Below are positions 33,128-41,855 of a stretch of DNA of 64,000 bases, piece after piece. Source of the stretch: Leifsonia sp. ALI-44-B (GTDB taxonomy: Bacteria; Actinomycetota; Actinomycetes; Actinomycetales; Microbacteriaceae); contig NZ_MTQL01000006.1 of assembly GCF_001984125.1 (NCBI RefSeq), positions 62,001 through 126,000 on the forward strand, given 5' to 3'. Within the stretch, counting starts at the first letter, position 1. Each line of letters starts with the position of its first letter. A program made the translations under genes and the position numbers. Under the pieces are notes generated by a model, which saw nothing but the letters and a program-made list of their open reading frames with translations, was not told the DNA's origin and made no database searches.

Positions 33128-34332
33128 CGCAGACCTCGTCGTCGCGCCCGCTGCCTCTCGCGGATGTGCGCGTGCTCGACATCTCGACGCTGTTCGCGGG
33201 TCCGCTGGCGGCGACCTTCCTCGGCGATTTCGGGGCCGATGTGATCAAGGTGGAGCATCCGACCAAACCCGACGCGGCCCGCGGTCACGGCCCGGCGCGC
33301 GACGGCATCAACCTGTGGTGGAAGACTCTCGGGCGCAACAAAAGGACTCTTACGCTCAATCTCGGTCAAGCCGAGGGTGCCGAGCTCCTGCTGCAGCTCG
33401 TGCGCGACGCCGATGTGCTGGTCGAGAACTTCCGGCCGGGCACGCTCGAGCGCTGGGGGCTCGGCCCCGAACAGTTGCTGGCCGCCAACCCGCGGCTCGT
33501 CATCGCGCGCGTGACGGCTTTCGGGCAGATCGGTCCGTATGCGGGTCGCCCCGGGTTCGGGTCGCTCGCCGAGGCGATGAGCGGTTTCGCGGCCCTCACG
33601 GGTGAACCCGACGGCCCGCCGACGTTGCCGCCCTTCGGCCTTGCCGACGGGATCGCCGCCCTCGCAACGGCCTACGCCATCATGGTGGCGCTGCGGCAGG
33701 CCGAGGCCACGGGCACAGGCCAGGCCATCGATATGGCCATCATCGAACCGATCCTCATGTTGTTGGGCGGACAGATCACGGCCTACGACCAGCTCGGCCG
33801 CGTGCAGCCGCGCACGGGCAACCGGTCGGTGAACAACGCTCCGCGCAACGTCTATCGCACGGCCGACGGCGACTGGGTGGCCGTGTCGACGAGTTCGCAG
33901 TCGATCGCCGAACGCGTGATGACTCTCGTCGGACGCCCCGATGTCGTCGACGAGCCCTGGTTCGCCTCCGGCCACAGCCGCGCTGAGCACGCCGACGAAC
34001 TCGACGCGGCCGTCTCGGCGTGGATCGCCGAACGCTCGACCGATGACGTCGTCTCGAGTTTCGAGCAGGCCAACGCGGCCGTCGCCCGGGTGCTCGATGT
34101 CGCCGGCGTGATGGCCGACCCGCAATACGAGGCCATCGGAACCATCCGTACGGTCGAGGACGACGACCTTGGACCGGTGAAGATGCAGAACGTGTTGTTC
34201 CGGCTGTCCGAGACGCCCGGGGACATCCGCTTCACGGGCCGCTCACACGGTGCCGATACCGCGGCGGTTCTCGACGAGATCGGCGTGACGCCCGAGCAAC
34301 TGGCCGCGCTGCGGGAACGGGGGATCGTATGA
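33124..34332 (+). CDS. CaiB/BaiF-type (family III) CoA-transferase
   Basis: A 402-residue family III CoA-transferase. LADVRVLDISTLFAGPLAATFLGDFGADVIKVEHP (residues 11-45) is the conserved N-terminal CoA-binding region, RNKRTLTLNL follows, and the catalytic Asp is Asp175 in PFGLADGIAAL, which forms the acyl-aspartyl anhydride. These enzymes move CoA between two carboxylic acids such as succinyl-CoA and carnitine, citramalate, oxalate or itaconate. It is coupled by ATGA overlaps to the preceding fusion protein and the following CitE-like lyase, a pairing that recalls citramalate/itaconate and malyl-CoA-type pathways. The acid substrate is unknown. Confidence 0.88.
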   Translation: MTQTSSSRPLPLADVRVLDISTLFAGPLAATFLGDFGADVIKVEHPTKPDAARGHGPARDGINLWWKTLGRNKRTLTLNLGQAEGAELLLQLVRDADVLVENFRPGTLERWGLGPEQLLAANPRLVIARVTAFGQIGPYAGRPGFGSLAEAMSGFAALTGEPDGPPTLPPFGLADGIAALATAYAIMVALRQAEATGTGQAIDMAIIEPILMLLGGQITAYDQLGRVQPRTGNRSVNNAPRNVYRTADGDWVAVSTSSQSIAERVMTLVGRPDVVDEPWFASGHSRAEHADELDAAVSAWIAERSTDDVVSSFEQANAAVARVLDVAGVMADPQYEAIGTIRTVEDDDLGPVKMQNVLFRLSETPGDIRFTGRSHGADTAAVLDEIGVTPEQLAALRERGIV

Positions 34333-35354
34333 ACGACCGGATGCCTGACTTCCCGCCGATCACGGGTCTGTATGTGCCCGGCCACCGCTCCGACCGCTTC
34401 GAGCGGGCCTTCACGTCGGGCGCCGATCTCGTCATCCTCGACCTGGAGGATGCCGTACCGGTGGCGCAGAAGGCTGAGGCGCGCGAGACGATCGTGGCGG
34501 CGTTTGCCGAGCGGGGCGCGGGTCTCCGCGACGAGAGAAGCGGCAAAGCCGAGGTCACAGCCGATGCCGATGCCGATGCCGATGCCGATGCCGATGCCGA
34601 TACGGATGCTGACGCCGATACGGATGCCGATGCCGATGCCGATGCGCGAGGGAGCCTCGGTGCGCGCGGAGAGACGCTCATCCAGGTGCGGGTGAACGCC
34701 GGTCCGTTCCTCGCTGACGACCTCGCGGCCATCGCCCCAATCTTGCAGACAGACGGGGCCGCGCGCCCGGTTGAGATCAGGCTGCCGAAAGTCGAGGCGG
34801 CCTCGGACGTGGATCGCGTCATCCACCTGCTGGACGATGTCAGCCCGGGCTGTGGCCAGCACATCGCCGTGACGGCCATTCTCGAGACGGCTCTGGGCGT
34901 CGAACGGGCCCTTGAGATCGCGTCGCACCCCGCGGTGACCCGTTTGGCCCTGGGGGAGTCTGACCTGGCGAGCGACCTCGCCACCCGGCATCCGGATGTC
35001 ATCGGCTACGCCCGCACGCGTGTGCTGTTCGCTGCCCGCGCCGCCGGTCTCGACGCGCCCATGATGTCGGCCTACCCCGATATCCGCGACCAGGCGGGTT
35101 TGCGTGCCGACACCGCCGATGGGGCAACCCGAGGATGGCTCGGGCGCGTGGCCATCCATCCGACTCAGCTTGCTGTCATCGCGAGCGCTTTCCGACCCGA
35201 GCCGGCCGAGGTCGTCTGGGCCGAACAGGTGCTCGAGGCCATGCGCGACGGGGGAGTGACGACTCTGGCGAGCGGCGAGATGGTAGACCCCGCCATGATC
35301 GGGCGGGCCCGCAGCATCATCGCGCGGAAGAACGCCACCGCAGCCGTCACCTGA
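34329..35354 (+). CDS. HpcH/HpaI-CitE family CoA-ester lyase with Asp-Ala repeat insert
   Basis: A 341-residue member of the CitE/malyl-CoA lyase family (TIM barrel, Mg-dependent). LYVPGHRSDRFERAF and the metal-site signature DLEDAVP (residues 38-44) start the protein; VRVNAGP and IRLPKVEA supply further substrate residues; AILETALG and LALGESDLASDL supply the Glu/Asp metal ligands. Such enzymes split 3-hydroxyacyl-CoAs (citramalyl-, malyl-, citryl-CoA) to acetyl-CoA plus an oxoacid. It would act on the product of the neighbouring CoA-transferase. Odd: residues 78-105 are an Asp-Ala/Thr-Asp repeat inserted between barrel strands, encoded by 14 hexamers. Last gene of the operon; no terminator seen. 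Confidence 0.88.
   Translation: MNDRMPDFPPITGLYVPGHRSDRFERAFTSGADLVILDLEDAVPVAQKAEARETIVAAFAERGAGLRDERSGKAEVTADADADADADADADTDADADTDADADADARGSLGARGETLIQVRVNAGPFLADDLAAIAPILQTDGAARPVEIRLPKVEAASDVDRVIHLLDDVSPGCGQHIAVTAILETALGVERALEIASHPAVTRLALGESDLASDLATRHPDVIGYARTRVLFAARAAGLDAPMMSAYPDIRDQAGLRADTADGATRGWLGRVAIHPTQLAVIASAFRPEPAEVVWAEQVLEAMRDGGVTTLASGEMVDPAMIGRARSIIARKNATAAVT
34560..34643 (+). repeat. GCCGAT hexamer array inside the CitE-like gene
   Basis: Fourteen hexamers: seven perfect GCCGAT copies (34560-34601) and then variants (ACGGAT, GCTGAC) mixed with further perfect copies. They encode 28 residues of alternating Ala/Thr and Asp. The frame is kept at every copy number. Confidence 0.9.
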
Positions 35355-35413
35355 GCAGTCCTCCTCCATCACCCACAACCGAATACCTCACAACCGAATC
35401 ATCAGGAGCCACA

Positions 35414-37894
35414 ATGTCGTGGAAATCATCCGCTAGCCTCGCCGCAAGTCTCGCCCTGGCCGGCGCGCTGGCCCTCGCCGGCACGTCGTCGGCAACGGCC
35501 GTCTCGAGCGCGACCGCGCTCGCCGAGCCGACGTTCGGCCTGGCGAAAACCGCCGCCGCGCCCACCAGCCAGCTCGTCCCGGGGCATGTCGACACCGACA
35601 CCGTCGCGGGCGGCATCGACTACACGACCTACCTGCCCGCCGGTTTCGACGCCGACGCCGCCGAGCGCTACCCGACGCTCTACCTGCTGCACGGCCGCGG
35701 CGACACGCAGGCCGCGTGGCAGCAGGTCGCCCCGAAGCTCGACTCGATGATTGCCGACGGCCAGGTGCCGCCGCTCATCGTCGTCATGCCCGACGCGCCC
35801 TGGTCGGGCCGAGGCAGCTACTACGTCGACTCGCTCTACACCGGAGGGGCCGCCAACACCACGCCGGGCCAGGCCGTCGAGACGGCGTTCACGACCGACC
35901 TCGTCGACCACATCGACGCCACTTACCCCACCGTCGACGACCGCGCGGGCCGAGCTGTCGGCGGCTACTCGATGGGCGGCGCCGGAGCCCTGCGCTTCGC
36001 AACCGCCCACCAGGATCTGTTCTCGTCGGCGCTCGTGTTGTCACCCGCCGTCTACGTGCCGAGCACACCCGTCGATTCCTCCACGCGCGAATTCGGCGCC
36101 TACGGTCGCGGCGACGCCCTCTACGACGAGGCCCGCTACCAGGAGCTCGCCTACCCGGCCGCGCTCGACGCCTTCGACCCCGCGCTGCCCGTCCACCTGT
36201 TCATCGCTGTCGGCGACGACGAATACGCCAACCCGAAGCCTGAAGACGCCATCCACGACCTCGACTACGAGGCCGCAACGCTGTACAACCGGGCGAAACG
36301 GGTCCCCGGCATCACGGCCGAGATGCGCACGTACGACGGCGGCCACGATTGGGATGTCTGGGCGCGCGGTTTTGCCGAGGGCCTCACCGACATCGGCCCC
36401 CGCCTCTCGACCACTCCTCCCACTCCGTTCACGGGATCGCAAACGGGTTCGGCAGGCGACGATCGCGCGAGCGGCATCCTCACCCTGGCCGACGGCAGCG
36501 TCGTCGAGGCGATAACCGCGGCGGGGGATGCCTGGGGCCACAGCTCGGCGGGCGGCACCGACATCCTCGTGCAGAAGCGGTCGTCGGCGGGCGCCGTGCA
36601 GTGGACGACGGCCATCGCGTCGCCGCTCAACGAACGCGCCTACGGCCTCGTCGAAGGTGAGGATGGTTCGGTGATCGTGGGCGGCTATCAGCGCGTCGAT
36701 CACGCCGGCGCGCAGAACGACGACGTGCTCGCGGCCGCGCTCTCGACCGACGGCACAGTCCTCTGGACGACCACGGCGGGCGACCCGGCGGCCGCCGACC
36801 GGGCCTACGCGATCGTCGGTGACGGTGCGGGCGGAGCGTTCCTCGCGGGTTACACCTCCGGCCGAGTCGGCGACGCAATCCCGGCCGGTGACAAGGATGC
36901 TCTGGTTATGCACGTGGGCCGCGACGGCGCCGTGGCGAGCACCCATCAATTCGGCGGCGCGGGCGAAGATAAAACGCTTGCAATCGCGCGCTCCGAGGAC
37001 GGCCGGTTGGCCCTTGGCGGTGTCACGACGGGCGCGATGCCCAGCACAACCGCCCACGGCGGAACGGATGGCTGGTTAGCCGGTTTCGGCAACGATCTGG
37101 CCGCCGGGCCGACCTTCGTCACGCAGATCGGCACCGACTCGTCTGATCAGGTCAGCGCCCTGCTCGCGCGCGGCAGCAGCTGGCAGGCCGCCGGTTTCAC
37201 AGGCGGAGCGCTGGCGACGACACCGTCGGCGGGCGGCAACGACGCGTTCGTCGCCGACGTCGACGGCGCGGGCACGGTCTCGGGCATGCGGCAATACGGC
37301 ACCCCGGGTGACGACCGTACGGCGGCGCTCGTCGCGGGCGCAGACGGCGCGACGCTGTTGGTCGGCCACACCGACGGCCGGTTCCAAGCATCCGCGGGGA
37401 GCGTCGACGTCTTCGCGCTCGATCTCGCGGCGGGCGGAAACATCCGAACCGCGACGCAGTTCGGCAGCGTGGCGCGTGATGGCGCCGACGAATACGACGA
37501 AGCGAACCTGTTCGCGGCGGCGGCAGGTGCCGACACGGTTCAGATTCAAGGCCTCACGTATGGGGCGGTCGAGGGTGTCACCAACGCGGGCGGGGGCGAC
37601 GTCTTCCTGTCGACCGTGGCCTTCGCCGTGCTCGAGGCCCCGGGCGAGCCGAGCACCCCGACCACACCCACCTCTCCGGCCGTGCCGGGCGGACCGGACA
37701 TGGGCGGCGGCACCGCGGGTAACGGCAACGGCGCCGGAGTCTCCCCAGCTAATTCGACGGCGAGCGCCCTAGCCTTCTCGGGCACCCAGCTCGGTCAGAT
37801 CGCCGCATTCGCTCTCCTCGCGCTCGGCGCAGGAGCAGTACTGGCGCTTCGCCGTCACCGCGCACACGGCCCTCTGGCAACCCCTGTTCGCTGA
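35414..37894 (+). CDS. Secreted esterase fused to a beta-propeller-like domain, probably wall-anchored
   Basis: An 826-residue exported protein. Residues 1-37 are a signal peptide ending near ATALA. Residues about 50-340 form an esterase-D/feruloyl-esterase-like alpha/beta hydrolase: YPTLYLLHGRGDTQAAW, GGYSMGGAGALRF with nucleophile Ser186, and HDWDVW with the His. Residues about 345-720 are six or so repeats of 55-65 residues (DDRASGILTLADGS, LNERAYGLVEGEDGSVIVGGYQ) like SBBP/beta-propeller repeats. A Thr/Pro linker leads to LAFSGTQ, a hydrophobic helix and RRHR, close to the LAxTG sorting signal of class E sortases. CAGGAG precedes ATG. It is 59 bp after the operon; whether it shares its transcript is uncertain. 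Substrate unknown, perhaps feruloyl or acetyl esters of plant polysaccharide. Confidence 0.8.
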   Translation: MSWKSSASLAASLALAGALALAGTSSATAVSSATALAEPTFGLAKTAAAPTSQLVPGHVDTDTVAGGIDYTTYLPAGFDADAAERYPTLYLLHGRGDTQAAWQQVAPKLDSMIADGQVPPLIVVMPDAPWSGRGSYYVDSLYTGGAANTTPGQAVETAFTTDLVDHIDATYPTVDDRAGRAVGGYSMGGAGALRFATAHQDLFSSALVLSPAVYVPSTPVDSSTREFGAYGRGDALYDEARYQELAYPAALDAFDPALPVHLFIAVGDDEYANPKPEDAIHDLDYEAATLYNRAKRVPGITAEMRTYDGGHDWDVWARGFAEGLTDIGPRLSTTPPTPFTGSQTGSAGDDRASGILTLADGSVVEAITAAGDAWGHSSAGGTDILVQKRSSAGAVQWTTAIASPLNERAYGLVEGEDGSVIVGGYQRVDHAGAQNDDVLAAALSTDGTVLWTTTAGDPAAADRAYAIVGDGAGGAFLAGYTSGRVGDAIPAGDKDALVMHVGRDGAVASTHQFGGAGEDKTLAIARSEDGRLALGGVTTGAMPSTTAHGGTDGWLAGFGNDLAAGPTFVTQIGTDSSDQVSALLARGSSWQAAGFTGGALATTPSAGGNDAFVADVDGAGTVSGMRQYGTPGDDRTAALVAGADGATLLVGHTDGRFQASAGSVDVFALDLAAGGNIRTATQFGSVARDGADEYDEANLFAAAAGADTVQIQGLTYGAVEGVTNAGGGDVFLSTVAFAVLEAPGEPSTPTTPTSPAVPGGPDMGGGTAGNGNGAGVSPANSTASALAFSGTQLGQIAAFALLALGAGAVLALRRHRAHGPLATPVR

Positions 37895-38084
37895 CCCGGC
37901 CACCCGGCGCACGGCCACTCCTGGCCACCACCGCTTGGGGGCCCTCCTCCCTGAGCCGCGCCGAGACCTCGACTCTGCCTCGCGCTGCCGTCAACCCGTT
38001 TAGTTGAACGGCCCGCCGCGATACCGTCGAAGATGAGCGGCGTTCACCGAAGCACCCGATACATACGAAACCGAAGGGATGACG

Positions 38085-39125
38085 ATGAAAGCGTTGCAGT
38101 ACACGAAGATCGGGTCGAAGCCAGAGGTCGTGGACATCCCCATCCCGACGGTCGGCCCCGGACAGGTGCTCCTCAAGGTGACCGCCGCGGGCGTCTGCCA
38201 CTCCGACGAGTTCATCATGAGTCTTCCCGAGGATCAGTACATCTACGGACTGCCGCTCACGCTCGGCCACGAGGGCACGGGCGTCGTGCACGAGCTCGGC
38301 GAAGGCGTCGAGCACCTCTCGGTCGGCGACGCCGTCGCGGTCTACGGTCCCTGGGGTTGCGGCCGCTGCCACAACTGTTCCGAGGGCAAAGAGAACTATT
38401 GCACCAACGCCGCCGCCGAGGGCATCACCCCTCCCGGCCTCGGTTCGCCCGGCTCGATGGCCGAGTACATGCTCATCGACGACCCGCGGCACCTCGTCCC
38501 GCTCGGCGACCTCGACCCCGCCAAGAACGTCTCGCTGACGGATGCCGGCCTTACCCCGTATCACGCCATCAAGCAGTCGCTGCCGAAGCTCGGCGCCGGT
38601 TCGACGGCCGTCGTCATCGGTACGGGCGGCCTCGGGCACGTGGGCATCCAGATCATCCGTGCGCTCTCCGGCGCCACCGTGATCGCCCTCGACGTCAACG
38701 ACGAGAAGCTCGCGCTGGCGAAAGAGGTCGGCGCACACCACGCCATCCTGAGCGACAAGAACGCCGTCGACACGATCAAAGAGTTGACGGATGGCCTGGG
38801 CGCTGAGGCCGTCTTCGACTTCGTGGGTGTGCAGCCGACCGTCGAGATCGCGACCGCGTCGGTGGCAACGGGCGGTGACGTCACGATCGTGGGTATCGGC
38901 GGCGGAACGGCCTCGGTCGGCTTCGGCACGATCGCCTACGACGCGGCACTGCGCGTGCCGTACTGGGGTTCGCGCGGCGAACTCATCGAGGTTCTCGACA
39001 TGGCCCGCCGCGGTCAGCTGAGCGTCGAAACCGAAACGTTCAGCATCGACGACGGCCCGAAGGCCTACGAGCGCCTGCACGAGGGCTCGATCCGCGGCCG
39101 CGCGGTCATCTTGCCCAACGGCTAA
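38085..39125 (+). CDS. Zinc-dependent alcohol dehydrogenase
   Basis: A 346-residue medium-chain dehydrogenase. Catalytic zinc ligands are Cys in AAGVCHSDE and His-Glu in LGHEGTG; the structural zinc site has four Cys in CGRCHNCSEGKENYC; the Rossmann motif is GTGGLGHVG. It interconverts alcohols and aldehydes or ketones with NAD(P); substrate unclear, closest in style to AdhP/Adh-type enzymes. Start choice: ATG occurs at 38079 and 38085; GAAGGG abuts the first but lies six bases before the second, so 38085 (MKALQYTKIG) is favoured. It stands alone with a strong terminator. The 190-bp region before it has no evident gene. Confidence 0.9.
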   Translation: MKALQYTKIGSKPEVVDIPIPTVGPGQVLLKVTAAGVCHSDEFIMSLPEDQYIYGLPLTLGHEGTGVVHELGEGVEHLSVGDAVAVYGPWGCGRCHNCSEGKENYCTNAAAEGITPPGLGSPGSMAEYMLIDDPRHLVPLGDLDPAKNVSLTDAGLTPYHAIKQSLPKLGAGSTAVVIGTGGLGHVGIQIIRALSGATVIALDVNDEKLALAKEVGAHHAILSDKNAVDTIKELTDGLGAEAVFDFVGVQPTVEIATASVATGGDVTIVGIGGGTASVGFGTIAYDAALRVPYWGSRGELIEVLDMARRGQLSVETETFSIDDGPKAYERLHEGSIRGRAVILPNG

Positions 39126-39147
39126 CCGTAGCCGCAACAGTTCGCGT

Positions 39148-39184
39148 CCGGTGGGGTCGTCGTTTGATGCGACGGCCCCACCGG
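39148..39184 (+). terminator. Hairpin terminator after the alcohol dehydrogenase
   Basis: CCGGTGGGGTCGTCG (39148-39162) pairs with CGACGGCCCCACCGG (39170-39184), 15 bp with one G-U pair and a 7-base loop, 22 bases after the stop and followed by CTTCTT. The rest of the 213-bp gap to the next (convergent) gene shows nothing further. Confidence 0.8.
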
Positions 39185-39338
39185 CTTCTTGGGCTCAGAT
39201 GTCCATAGCCTGCGTCGCCCCGACTGAACTTCGTCGAATTCGCCGCGAAACGCTTTCCGGCGAAGAACTTCTCTTCCGCTCACGATCCCGGACTCCTGGG
39301 CGCCATCGCGGGTGATGGGCCAGTCCGGCCGCGATGTG

Positions 39339-40238
39339 TCAGACTGCGGTCGACCGGAGTGACGCGATCCGCTTGCGCGCAGCCCGCTCGGATGTCGAGC
39401 TCGGCCCGAGCACGATTCGCACGAGCCCCAACACGAGGCGAGTCGCCGTGACGACGGGCAGCGGCGATCGCTTGAGCCCCAGCATCTGCCGATACTCGCG
39501 AGGGATGGTGGCGACGGCGCCCGCGAACATGACGCGATAGGCCGGCATCATCCCCTTGCGTAGCGGCGGATTGCGAATGAACCTCACGGCCTCGTCGACG
39601 CGTTCGCCGCCCATCAGCGTGCCGTCGGCGCGGAACGCCTCGAGCTGAGCGCGCAGCTCAGCCTCGCTGTGCGGCGCGTCAGCGACACCGATCAGCTCGC
39701 CCGCCGTGGCCCATTCGTCGACATAACGATCGGCACCGCCCGGGATGCTGCCACCCCACGTCTCGTGCGACCGCAAGAACGCGTCGGTGAACACGACGTG
39801 CACCCACGAGAGAAGCTCGGCATCGCCCGCCGCGTAGGGCCGCTCTTCGCCGCGAGCATCGACATACGTGCCGACCACGCGATCGTGGAAGCGCCCCACC
39901 CGCGTCGACGCCTGCTGAGCCAAAGCCCGATCGCCATAGGTCACCGTGAGCAACCACTGAATGGTGCCCGACAGCCGCCCGAGCGGATCTTCCTGATAAC
40001 GCGACCAATCGTGCACGCCCGCCATGGCCCCCGGGTGCAACGTCTGCATGAGCAATGCTCGAATGCCGGCGACCATCGTCGAGATGCCGGCGTGCACGGT
40101 CCACGACGCCGACCCGGGCCCGAAGTATCCGGCGTCATTGCCCGTCTCGAGCGACTCGACCCAGTAGGGGCGCCCGTCGTCGTCGCCCGACAGCGTCGAC
40201 AGGAGATGCGATCTCCACACGTTCGTGAGTGTGCCCAT
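39339..40238 (-). CDS. MpaB/latex-oxygenase-like (DUF2236) protein
   Basis: A 299-residue protein of the MpaB/rubber-oxygenase (DUF2236) family. Landmarks: GPGSASWTVHAGISTMVAGIRALLMQTLHPGAMAGVHDWSRYQEDPLGRLSGTIQWLLTVTYG near residues 40-103, with HPGAMAGVxDHS-like signature, and LLSWVHVVFTDAFLRS around 142-157. Family members bind haem and act as oxygenases (Lcp, MpaB); mycobacterial and related actinobacterial paralogues are mostly uncharacterised. No signal peptide is visible, so it is probably cytoplasmic or peripheral. The downstream side faces the alcohol dehydrogenase. It is followed upstream on the same strand by the YjbR-like gene with a 50-bp gap. Confidence 0.85.
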   Translation of the reverse strand: MGTLTNVWRSHLLSTLSGDDDGRPYWVESLETGNDAGYFGPGSASWTVHAGISTMVAGIRALLMQTLHPGAMAGVHDWSRYQEDPLGRLSGTIQWLLTVTYGDRALAQQASTRVGRFHDRVVGTYVDARGEERPYAAGDAELLSWVHVVFTDAFLRSHETWGGSIPGGADRYVDEWATAGELIGVADAPHSEAELRAQLEAFRADGTLMGGERVDEAVRFIRNPPLRKGMMPAYRVMFAGAVATIPREYRQMLGLKRSPLPVVTATRLVLGLVRIVLGPSSTSERAARKRIASLRSTAV

Positions 40239-40288
40239 AGGGCGACGTTAACCCCCACCCCTGACACCCGCATGGGAGTGCGAGGGTA

Positions 40289-40702
40289 CTAGCGCCGCGC
40301 GTTCTTCGGCAGCGACGCCGAACGTTCGACCGCGGGTCGGGCATGCCGCGGCAGCTTCGCCACGACGAGGTCGTAGGAGTTGCCCACGAGGTCCTCGACG
40401 AAGGTCGCATCAGCGTCGCCGGCCAGATCGACCGTCACCCAGTGACGTTTGTTCATGTGATACCCGGGCCGCACGGCGGGATGATCACGCACGAGCGCCT
40501 CGCCGTGATCGGGCATCACCTTGAGCGTGATCGTCGTCGGCAGCTCGGTCATCCCGATCATGGCGAACATCTTGCCGCTCACCTTGAACACGGCGGTCTC
40601 CTCGCCGAACGGATACTCCTCGAGGGCGTTCGGCAACGCCAGACACGCCTCCTGCGCCGCCTCCAGCGCCCGTCGAAACTCGACCTCGCTCACGTCATCC
40701 AT
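40289..40702 (-). CDS. MmcQ/YjbR-family protein
   Basis: A 137-residue protein with the YjbR fold signature: EACLALPNALEEYPFGEETAVFKVSGKMFAMIG at residues 18-50, ITLKVMPDHGEALVRDHPAVRPGYHMNKRHWVTV at 58-91, and LVGNSYDLVVAKLPR near the C-terminus. The fold is a double-wing resembling DNA-binding proteins, hence the family name, but no DNA-binding function is established. Size is typical. It has no obvious partner; the gene is 58 bp downstream of the second flavin monooxygenase on the same strand and could be co-transcribed with it. Confidence 0.85.
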   Translation of the reverse strand: MDDVSEVEFRRALEAAQEACLALPNALEEYPFGEETAVFKVSGKMFAMIGMTELPTTITLKVMPDHGEALVRDHPAVRPGYHMNKRHWVTVDLAGDADATFVEDLVGNSYDLVVAKLPRHARPAVERSASLPKNARR

Positions 40703-40760
40703 ACCCCCACGCTACCGAAGCGCGCCGGGTCTCGCCCGACGGCTTCGGCGCACCGAGGCG

Positions 40761-41774
40761 CTACTGCAGGGCCGGGCGGATGTCGCGCGCGATGGTCTCG
40801 AGCAGGTGCGCGTTGTAGTCGACGCCCAGCTGGTTGGGCACCGTGACGAGCAGCGTGTCGGCGGCCATGACGGCCGCGTCGCCGAGCAACTCTTCGACGA
40901 TCTTGTCGGGTTCGCCGACGTAGCTCTTGCCGAAGCGCGCGATCGAGTTGTCGATGTAGCCGACCTGGTCCTGGCGCTCGCGCGTGGCGAGGTTGCCGAA
41001 GTAGGCGCGGTCCTGGTCCGTCGTGATGGGCAGGATGCTGCGGCTCACCGAGACGCGCGGTTCCCAGTCCCAACCGGCGGTGGCCCAGGCATCCCGGAAC
41101 AGCTGGATCTGCTCGGCCTGCAGGTCACCGAACGGCACGCCGGTGTCTTCGGTCAAGAGCGTGGATGACATGAGGTTCATGCCCTGCTCGGCGGTCCACG
41201 TGGCGGTGCCGCGGGTTCCCGACCCCCACCAGATGCGCTGGCGCAGCCCGGGGGACTGTGGCGTCAGGGGCAAGAGTGCCCGGGTTCCTGTGGCCTGCGG
41301 GTTGGCGGGCGCGATGCCGTGGCCCTCGAGTCCGCGCAGGAAGTCGGCCGTGTGCTCGCGCGCGAGATCGGCGTCGGTCTGGCCGTCGGCCGGCACATAG
41401 CCGAACGATTCCGAACCGTTGAGCGCCGTCTCGGGCGATCCCCGGCTCACGCCGAGCTGCAGTCGCCCGCCCGAGATCAGGTCGGTGGCGGCGGCCTCTT
41501 CGGCGGCGTAGCATCCGTTCTCGTAACGCATGTCGATGACACCCGTGCCGAGTTCGATGGTCTTGGTGCGCGCGGCCATGGCGGCGAGCAGCGGATACGG
41601 CGAGGCCAGCTGGCGCGCGAAGTGGTGCACGCGCACGAAAGCGCCGTCGATGCCGATCTCTTCGGCGGCCACGGCCAGGTCGATGCTCTGCAGCAGCGCG
41701 TCTTGCGCGGTGCGCGTGAGGGAGCCCGGCACGGGCTGCCAGTGGCCGAACGAGAGGAAGCCGATTTTCTTCAT
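40761..41774 (-). CDS. LLM-class flavin-dependent oxidoreductase
   Basis: A 337-residue luciferase-like enzyme of about bacterial-luciferase size, shorter than the NtaA-type protein at the window start. KKIGFLSFGHW starts the first strand; EEIGIDGAFVRVHHFARQLASPYPLLAAMAARTKTIELGTGVIDMRYEN gives the family pattern, and DLISGGRLQLGVSRGSPE is the conserved flavin-binding segment. Substrate unknown; cofactor probably FMN or F420. Start choice: ATG at 41774 with GAGGTGG just upstream gives the natural N-terminus; the frame is open further up to 41828 but without a binding site. Confidence 0.85.
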   Translation of the reverse strand: MKKIGFLSFGHWQPVPGSLTRTAQDALLQSIDLAVAAEEIGIDGAFVRVHHFARQLASPYPLLAAMAARTKTIELGTGVIDMRYENGCYAAEEAAATDLISGGRLQLGVSRGSPETALNGSESFGYVPADGQTDADLAREHTADFLRGLEGHGIAPANPQATGTRALLPLTPQSPGLRQRIWWGSGTRGTATWTAEQGMNLMSSTLLTEDTGVPFGDLQAEQIQLFRDAWATAGWDWEPRVSVSRSILPITTDQDRAYFGNLATRERQDQVGYIDNSIARFGKSYVGEPDKIVEELLGDAAVMAADTLLVTVPNQLGVDYNAHLLETIARDIRPALQ

Positions 41775-41855
41775 ACCCACCTCAGCGCCCGCGACCCCGG
41801 ATCTATTCCATGCGTTTGCATGAAGCATCGCTTCGGGTCGACATCGACCGCAGCG

